From: a candidate division WOR-3 bacterium | GTDB lineage: Bacteria > Hydrothermota > Tepidihabitantia > SM23-42 | Length of the DNA stretch: 64,000 nucleotides | NCBI GenBank assembly: GCA_029858255.1 | Contig: JAOUFJ010000007.1 | Location: 25,578 to 89,577, forward strand | Reading direction: 5' to 3' | Shown: one piece after another, positions 60,225 through 64,000 of the stretch | How the letters are laid out: each line of letters starts with the position of its first letter | Numbering within the stretch: position 1 is the stretch's first letter | Made by a program: the position numbers and the translations under genes | The notes under the pieces: generated by a model | What the model saw: the letters and a program-made list of their open reading frames with translations, nothing else | Database searches by the model: none | What the model was told of the DNA's origin: nothing

Positions 60225-60980
60225 TCACGGACCCCGTACTACATTACCCTTCAATCCCAGCGAATCAAGTTTCGAAAGGTGTTCCTTCGCCTTCTCCAGG
60301 CTCGCAAACTGACCAGACCATACACGATAGTATATATGACCTTTGACCAGCGCCTCGACGATTTTAACATCGATGCCTTTCTCGCGTAGCGAGGCGGCAT
60401 AACTCTCTGCATTCTCCTTATTGCGGTAAGAACCCAGCTGCACCGTGTAGTATTCCTGAATTGATTCTTTCTTTTGCGTTATATTAGCCGCCCGCTCGCT
60501 CCACACCGATTTTGGAAAATTGCTCTGCAGCGACGCGAGCAACGACTCACCTCGTTCGGTATTACCGACACTTATATATGACACGCCCTGCCAGAACATT
60601 ATCTCGTCCCGGTATTCAGTTTCTGGATAACGTTTCAGGAGTTCATCCAGGTTCGCAATGGCAGTTGCAAAGTTCTTGCGCGCAATATTTATCTTGGCGA
60701 TCTCCAGATAGGCAATGTCCGCATAACGAGACTGCGCGTATTCGTTGATGACGCTGTAATAGTACTGCGCCGCAGAATCAGGATTGACCGACAGACGGCC
60801 AAGATAGTAATAAACTTCACCGATGCGAGGATGGTTTTCGTCCTTTTTCAACTCGTAGAATATTTCCTTGGCACGGCTAAATTGAAAAGAGTTGAACAAA
60901 CGGATTGCCTCATCCATATCCTGGCCGGACAATAGAAAAGGTATTATAATACTGGCGAGAATGATTCTATGGCGTGACAT
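60225..60980 (-). CDS. Exported TPR protein with C-terminal SPOR domain
   Basis: A 251-residue exported protein: signal peptide (1 to about 19), tetratricopeptide-like repeats (~22-165, e.g. YYYLGRLSVNPDSAAQYYYSV, DELLKRYPETEYRDEIMFWQGV) as in YbgF/CpoB-type proteins, and a C-terminal SPOR domain (YYTVQLGSYRNKENAESYAASLREKGIDVKIV). SPOR domains bind denuded glycan at the division septum. The start overlaps the lapB-like gene by 37 bp; the Shine-Dalgarno is weak. Confidence 0.88.
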   Translation of the reverse strand: MSRHRIILASIIIPFLLSGQDMDEAIRLFNSFQFSRAKEIFYELKKDENHPRIGEVYYYLGRLSVNPDSAAQYYYSVINEYAQSRYADIAYLEIAKINIARKNFATAIANLDELLKRYPETEYRDEIMFWQGVSYISVGNTERGESLLASLQSNFPKSVWSERAANITQKKESIQEYYTVQLGSYRNKENAESYAASLREKGIDVKIVEALVKGHIYYRVWSGQFASLEKAKEHLSKLDSLGLKGNVVRGP

Positions 60981-62074
60981 TTTTCACAAAGGAAAGAAAA
61001 ATCTCTTCTCATATTTCCGCAATTGTTGCACGTATATTCCGCGGCATAAACCAGCTCTTCCATCTCGCTTAAAGCAGAAAGTATCGCATCATCATCCGTT
61101 TTCAATTTCGACATACGGATCTTCGGCAAGATGCTGCGCGGAAATTGTTCAGCCAGCTTTATGTAAAGACCCTGTGCTGCATCCATATCATTTTTTTTCT
61201 CATAAAGATTAGCCAGCGCGAACCCTACAGAAAAATTCCCGGGATATTTGGCCACGGTCCTTTCGTATATTGGTATTATATCATTGAACGAACCCAGTTC
61301 AAAACTGGTTCTCTCGAAATGCGGAATAACCAAGAATGCATATTCGGGATGCTCATTGATGATTTTAAGATAGCTTTCGCGCGCCTTCCCGGCATCTCCC
61401 TTTCGCTCAAAGAAATTTCCCATGTAGAAAGTAGCGGTTATCGAGTCGGGCGCGATCCTCAAGGCCTTACGAAGGAGATTGGAGACCTCCTTCTCCTTTT
61501 CCTGATCTTCCTCACCTAATTTTTCCAGCTTATCGCGCGCCAACATCGCATAATAAAACGCACGCCGGTAATCGTTCTTCGGAGCGAATTTACCCTCTTC
61601 ATAGACACCTATGCAATCACCGTAGCTGCCCATATCTTCATAAATCCGGAGAATCAAACCGTAGGCGTTGTTGTCCTTGTTGTCGATCTTCAATATTTCC
61701 TTCAAGAATGAGATCGCACGGTTCGGCCTCTTGGCAGCAAGAGCATCCTGGGCCAGCGCATAGTACAATTTCTTCTCTTCGTGTTTTTTCAGGGTCGGCC
61801 TCGCGGTGAGCGATTGATGGATCTGCATCGCGCGCACCGGATCACCCCGCTTTCGGTGTAGATCACCTAAGCGAACATAAGCATCAAAAAGATCAGAATC
61901 AACACTGACCGCATCTTTGAGCCGCTTCATGGCCAGTTCCTCATTATTATCGAGGAGTGCGATGAGTGCATCCAAATAAGGATGGTAGGCTGTCTTCTTC
62001 TCGCGTTGCCGGTGAAAATACAGGTACAATGTCATGGCGATCAAAGCGACAACGAGTATGATCAATACGGTCAT
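60944..62074 (-). CDS. LapB-like TPR protein with C-terminal zinc ribbon
   Basis: A 376-residue protein with the LapB (YciM) layout: N-terminal membrane helix (3-19), TPR repeats (AMKRLKDAVSVDSDLFDAYVRLGDLHRKRGDPVRAMQIH, and others to ~320) and a C-terminal rubredoxin-like metal site with CNNCG and CEKCH. In E. coli LapB controls LpxC degradation by FtsH, and lapA-lapB are adjacent as here. An ftsH gene lies at the start of this window. A GGAGG Shine-Dalgarno is present, with ATGA overlap with the lapA-like gene. Confidence 0.9.
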   Translation of the reverse strand: MTVLIILVVALIAMTLYLYFHRQREKKTAYHPYLDALIALLDNNEELAMKRLKDAVSVDSDLFDAYVRLGDLHRKRGDPVRAMQIHQSLTARPTLKKHEEKKLYYALAQDALAAKRPNRAISFLKEILKIDNKDNNAYGLILRIYEDMGSYGDCIGVYEEGKFAPKNDYRRAFYYAMLARDKLEKLGEEDQEKEKEVSNLLRKALRIAPDSITATFYMGNFFERKGDAGKARESYLKIINEHPEYAFLVIPHFERTSFELGSFNDIIPIYERTVAKYPGNFSVGFALANLYEKKNDMDAAQGLYIKLAEQFPRSILPKIRMSKLKTDDDAILSALSEMEELVYAAEYTCNNCGNMRRDFSFLCEKCHAIESFSPVL

Positions 62075-62367
62075 TTTTCCTCCTCGAGAGGAAGATTGCG
62101 CAGAGCGTCGAGTTCTTTTTTCAAATTCTTGTTCTCCCGGCCCATCCTGTAGAGACCAGTACGCAGCACAATTTCATCAGCAAGTGCGAAAACAAGCACA
62201 AAAACCATACCTGCCAAGAATGCATAAAAACAAACCATGGCCAATGAGATATCGGATATCCTCTGGCCAAATATATCTAAATCAACTCTTGTCTGGGAAT
62301 TGAGGACCATGAAGCCAATCATGAAGCCAATTACAATTATCACAAAGACTAATCCCAAAAATCTCAT
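62071..62367 (-). CDS. LapA domain protein (DUF1049)
   Basis: A 98-residue inner-membrane protein with two membrane helices (LGLVFVIIVIGFMIGFMVLNS and AMVCFYAFLAGMVFVLVFALA), joined by a TRVDLDIFG segment, and a C-terminal coiled-coil tail (GRENKNLKKELDALRNLP). This is the LapA layout. The ATG at 62367, with AGGAGG 4 nt upstream, is preferred over the TTG one codon before. It is the first gene of the unit with lapB-like, SPOR and mutS genes. Confidence 0.9.
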   Translation of the reverse strand: MRFLGLVFVIIVIGFMIGFMVLNSQTRVDLDIFGQRISDISLAMVCFYAFLAGMVFVLVFALADEIVLRTGLYRMGRENKNLKKELDALRNLPLEEEK

Positions 62368-62382
62368 CAAACCTCCTTTTTA

Positions 62383-62410
62383 ATAATATTCATATATATA
62401 TATTTGTCAA
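62383..62410 (-). promoter_or_regulatory. Promoter of the lapA-lapB-SPOR-mutS unit (with leader)
   Basis: Minus strand TTGACA (62405-62410), 16-bp AT-only-type spacer rich in TA, TATTAT (62383-62388), then AGGAGG before the ATG at 62367. Confidence 0.8.
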
Positions 62411-62769
62411 CACAGTAATTCTGTGCAGCGTCGGGGCTTAACTGTGGTTTGCCCAGCGCTGCAAACCCTAAGCACAAAGCACGAAATTCTAAACAATATC
62501 AAAGCACGAATATCAAATTTCCAATCAGTATCAATATGGGACTGGCTTCCCCTGAACCGCTGTTTGCCGTCCTACCAGTTTTCGTATAAGTACGCACTAT
62601 TTTGGCCATTAATGCTTTGCACTCTGTGCTTGCCCCTGAAAGGATTCTCGCAAAATAGCATCAAATCGGACATTATAGTATTTACGGACTTATTGAGTAT
62701 CAATAGGTTACTGTTCGAGTGAGCGTAGCGAATCGAGAACCGCACCGACAGGTCTACCTGACTCGGCGC
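62411..62769. other. Intergenic region with low-complexity repeat segments
   Basis: No gene is supported in this 359-bp region. It contains a stretch built from AAGCACAAAGCACGAAATTCTAAACAATATCAAAGCACGAATATC-like words (about 62470-62520), a common kind of non-coding repeat in uncultured-bacterial genomes. An imperfect inverted repeat, TCGAGTGAGCG...CGAATCGAGAA (about 62716-62740), lies just before the ddl promoter. A GTG inside it (62719) is in frame with ddl but is not a plausible start. Confidence 0.55.
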
Positions 62770-62797
62770 TTGACCTTTGGACCAATGTGGTTATCAT
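62770..62797 (+). promoter_or_regulatory. ddl: Promoter of ddl (leaderless type)
   Basis: TTGACC (62770-62775), 16-bp spacer, TATCAT (62792-62797), then 5 nt to the ATG at 62803. It decides the ddl start. Confidence 0.75.
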
Positions 62798-62802
62798 CTT
62801 AT

Positions 62803-63726
62803 ATGGATAAAGAACGCACGAAATTACAGAAAATGGTGATCGGAGTGTTATATGGTGGATGGTCTTCAGAACGCGAAATATCACTCGGTTCCGGCACCTG
62901 TGTGATCGAGGCTCTAAGGAAACAGGGATTCAAGGTAAAGGCTATAGACGTCCAGCGTGATTTCATAAAAAAACTCAAAGGCATTGATGTTGCTTTTATC
63001 GCTTTACACGGACACCCCGGAGAGGATGGTACGATCCAGGGCGTACTCGACTTTCTTGGCCTCCCCTATACCGGATCAGGAGTGATCGGATCAGCGGTCG
63101 GCATGGACAAGATAACCTCCAAGCGTCTGTTTGAAGCAGTCGATATTCCCACACCTGCCTACTATTATAATGAACAGATGAACATCGACGAAGCCATTGC
63201 CAAACTTGACTTTCCGATCGTGGTCAAACCCAGGGCCGAAGGTTCCAGTGTCGGCGTGACGATCGTAGAGACAACGACGGAAATGGAAAAGGCAATCAGG
63301 AAGGCGCGCAGGTATGGAAGTTACTTTCTCGAGAAATACATCCCCGGGATGATGGCGACTTGTGGCATACTCAGCGATGTACCCCTCCCGATCCTTGAAA
63401 TCGCACCCCGGAAGAGAAAATTCTATGACTACAAAGCAAAGTACACAAAGGGCATGACCGAGTACGTCGTCCCGGCACGTATCCCGGAGAAAAGATACAA
63501 GGAGACCCAAAAATACGCCCTCGCTGCGCACCGGGCGATCGGTGCTCACGGCTTCTCCCGCGTGGATTTCGTTTTGGACAGGAATCATAATCCTTACGTT
63601 CTTGAGGTGAATACGATCCCCGGATTGTTGTCCGAATCGAACCTGCCGCTCGAGGCAAGGGCAATGGGCCTCGGTTACGATGAATTGATATATGAAATCC
63701 TGAAGACTTCTTTAACCAGGCTTTGA
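62803..63726 (+). CDS. ddl: D-alanine--D-alanine ligase
   Basis: ATP-grasp enzyme of 307 residues that makes the D-Ala-D-Ala end of the peptidoglycan stem peptide. It has VLYGGWSSEREISLGSG at the N-terminus, ALHGHPGEDGTIQGVLDFLGLPYTGSG, VVKPRAEGSSVGV and the metal site FSRVDFVLDRNHNPYVLEVNTIPGL. The frame is open back to a GTG at 62719, but that would add 28 residues encoded by a repeat and the promoter itself. The ATG at 62803 gives the normal length. Confidence 0.96.
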   Translation: MDKERTKLQKMVIGVLYGGWSSEREISLGSGTCVIEALRKQGFKVKAIDVQRDFIKKLKGIDVAFIALHGHPGEDGTIQGVLDFLGLPYTGSGVIGSAVGMDKITSKRLFEAVDIPTPAYYYNEQMNIDEAIAKLDFPIVVKPRAEGSSVGVTIVETTTEMEKAIRKARRYGSYFLEKYIPGMMATCGILSDVPLPILEIAPRKRKFYDYKAKYTKGMTEYVVPARIPEKRYKETQKYALAAHRAIGAHGFSRVDFVLDRNHNPYVLEVNTIPGLLSESNLPLEARAMGLGYDELIYEILKTSLTRL

Positions 63727-63756
63727 TGTCATAATTTCACTTGCCGCAGTCGACTC

Positions 63757-64000
63757 TTGAAAAACTCAAAACGTAAAAGTAAACACCGTGATTTTACCGG
63801 TCTGAGGAAGCACACTCACGCCCAGCGGTCCCGGGTACTGAAAAAATTCGTCATTCCAACACTACGTCGAGAACTGGGCGATAATCTGGTTGCGATCGCG
63901 GCAGACGGTTCATTTGCCCGGAATGAAGATACCGGCTATTCGGACCTCGAGCTCATGATTTTTGTTAGAGAGAAAGGAAAGCTACCGCATGGATTCTCCA
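63757..64000 (+). CDS. Nucleotidyltransferase domain protein (aminoglycoside NTase-like), truncated by window edge
   Basis: The frame runs from a TTG at 63757 to the end of the window and continues beyond it; 81 codons are visible. The sequence LVAIAADGSFARNEDTGYSDLELMIFV matches the GSxARxxDxxxSDxD pattern of nucleotidyltransferases such as KNTase, with the second metal ligand position Glu rather than Asp in SDLE. The basic N-terminus (NSKRKSKHRDFTGLRKHTHAQRSR) is distinctive. It lies in the same frame directly after ddl. The start codon is uncertain: no good Shine-Dalgarno is present. Confidence 0.65.
   Translation, partial: MKNSKRKSKHRDFTGLRKHTHAQRSRVLKKFVIPTLRRELGDNLVAIAADGSFARNEDTGYSDLELMIFVREKGKLPHGFS

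Noticed and set aside
62719..62802. N-terminal extension of ddl from GTG 62719
   Set aside because: The extra 28 residues are encoded by a repeat and by the promoter; a leaderless-type -10 box points to 62803.

Overview
The window is about 47% G+C by eye (not computed) and densely coded. It is a chromosomal segment of a Gram-negative-type (diderm) bacterium from a poorly characterised phylum. Evidence for the diderm envelope is a LapA/LapB pair, an LpxH-like phosphoesterase, a BamA/patatin-type C-terminal barrel, a SPOR-domain protein and several lipoproteins. FlgD-like C-terminal sorting-type domains, LVIVD/PEGA/DUF4384/Fn3 secreted proteins, a DUF6754 cluster and an Rnf operon are reminiscent of uncultured lineages such as candidate phylum WOR-3 (inference; no search was run). 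No phage, insertion sequence, CRISPR array or rRNA was recognised.

Layout. 1-5.1 kb (minus): tilS-hpt-ftsH-folE and a truncated LVIVD-repeat secreted protein. 5.2-8.1 kb: a Cys-cluster protein, a rhomboid protease, tRNA-Asp preceded by a broken copy of itself, and an Fn3 lipoprotein cut by an in-frame TGA. 8.2-13.8 kb (minus): secreted MTA/SAH nucleosidase, YfcE-like phosphoesterase, DUF401 transporter, an aspartate-semialdehyde-dehydrogenase-like pseudoenzyme, CapA-like protein and M23 peptidase. 14-17.8 kb (plus): uppS-cdsA-rarA-geranylgeranyl reductase. 17.9-20.8 kb (minus): secreted proteins, including one extremely rich in Tyr and Trp. 21-24.3 kb (minus): a four-gene membrane module with a DUF6754 protein. 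24.5-33.8 kb: ATL-like and LEA14-like proteins, an EIIA/ion-transporter fusion with a USP-like partner, a DUF4139 protein, P5C dehydrogenase-glnA, and a nitroreductase and HTH regulator flanked by matching palindromes. 33.9-38.3 kb (minus): rnfCDGEA without rnfB. 38.3-49.7 kb: PhzF, HEAT and GDDxY repeat proteins, a secreted propeller, a solute-binding lipoprotein, a metallopeptidase/propeller/barrel protein and an LpxH-like enzyme. 49.7-57.5 kb: HEAT protein-guaA-GGDEF-patatin operon and UDP-sugar dehydrogenase. 57.7-64 kb: lapA-lapB-SPOR-mutS, ddl and a truncated nucleotidyltransferase.

The strongest window-wide pattern is the promoters. I found 25 sites of the form TTGACA(-like)/TATAAT(-like), and 23 of them have a spacer of exactly 16 bp. 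In 15 cases the -10 box ends only 5-7 nt before the start codon, so the mRNA should be leaderless; these genes have no Shine-Dalgarno sequence. The other promoters have a longer leader, most with a clear GGAGG-type Shine-Dalgarno. The rule corrects several gene starts (rhomboid, uppS, rnfC, lpxH-like, ddl) and reveals a consensus promoter with no gene behind it at 57.7 kb, where a structured small RNA is a good candidate.

Limits: all family assignments are by eye from sequence motifs. No similarity search, structure prediction or folding program was run.
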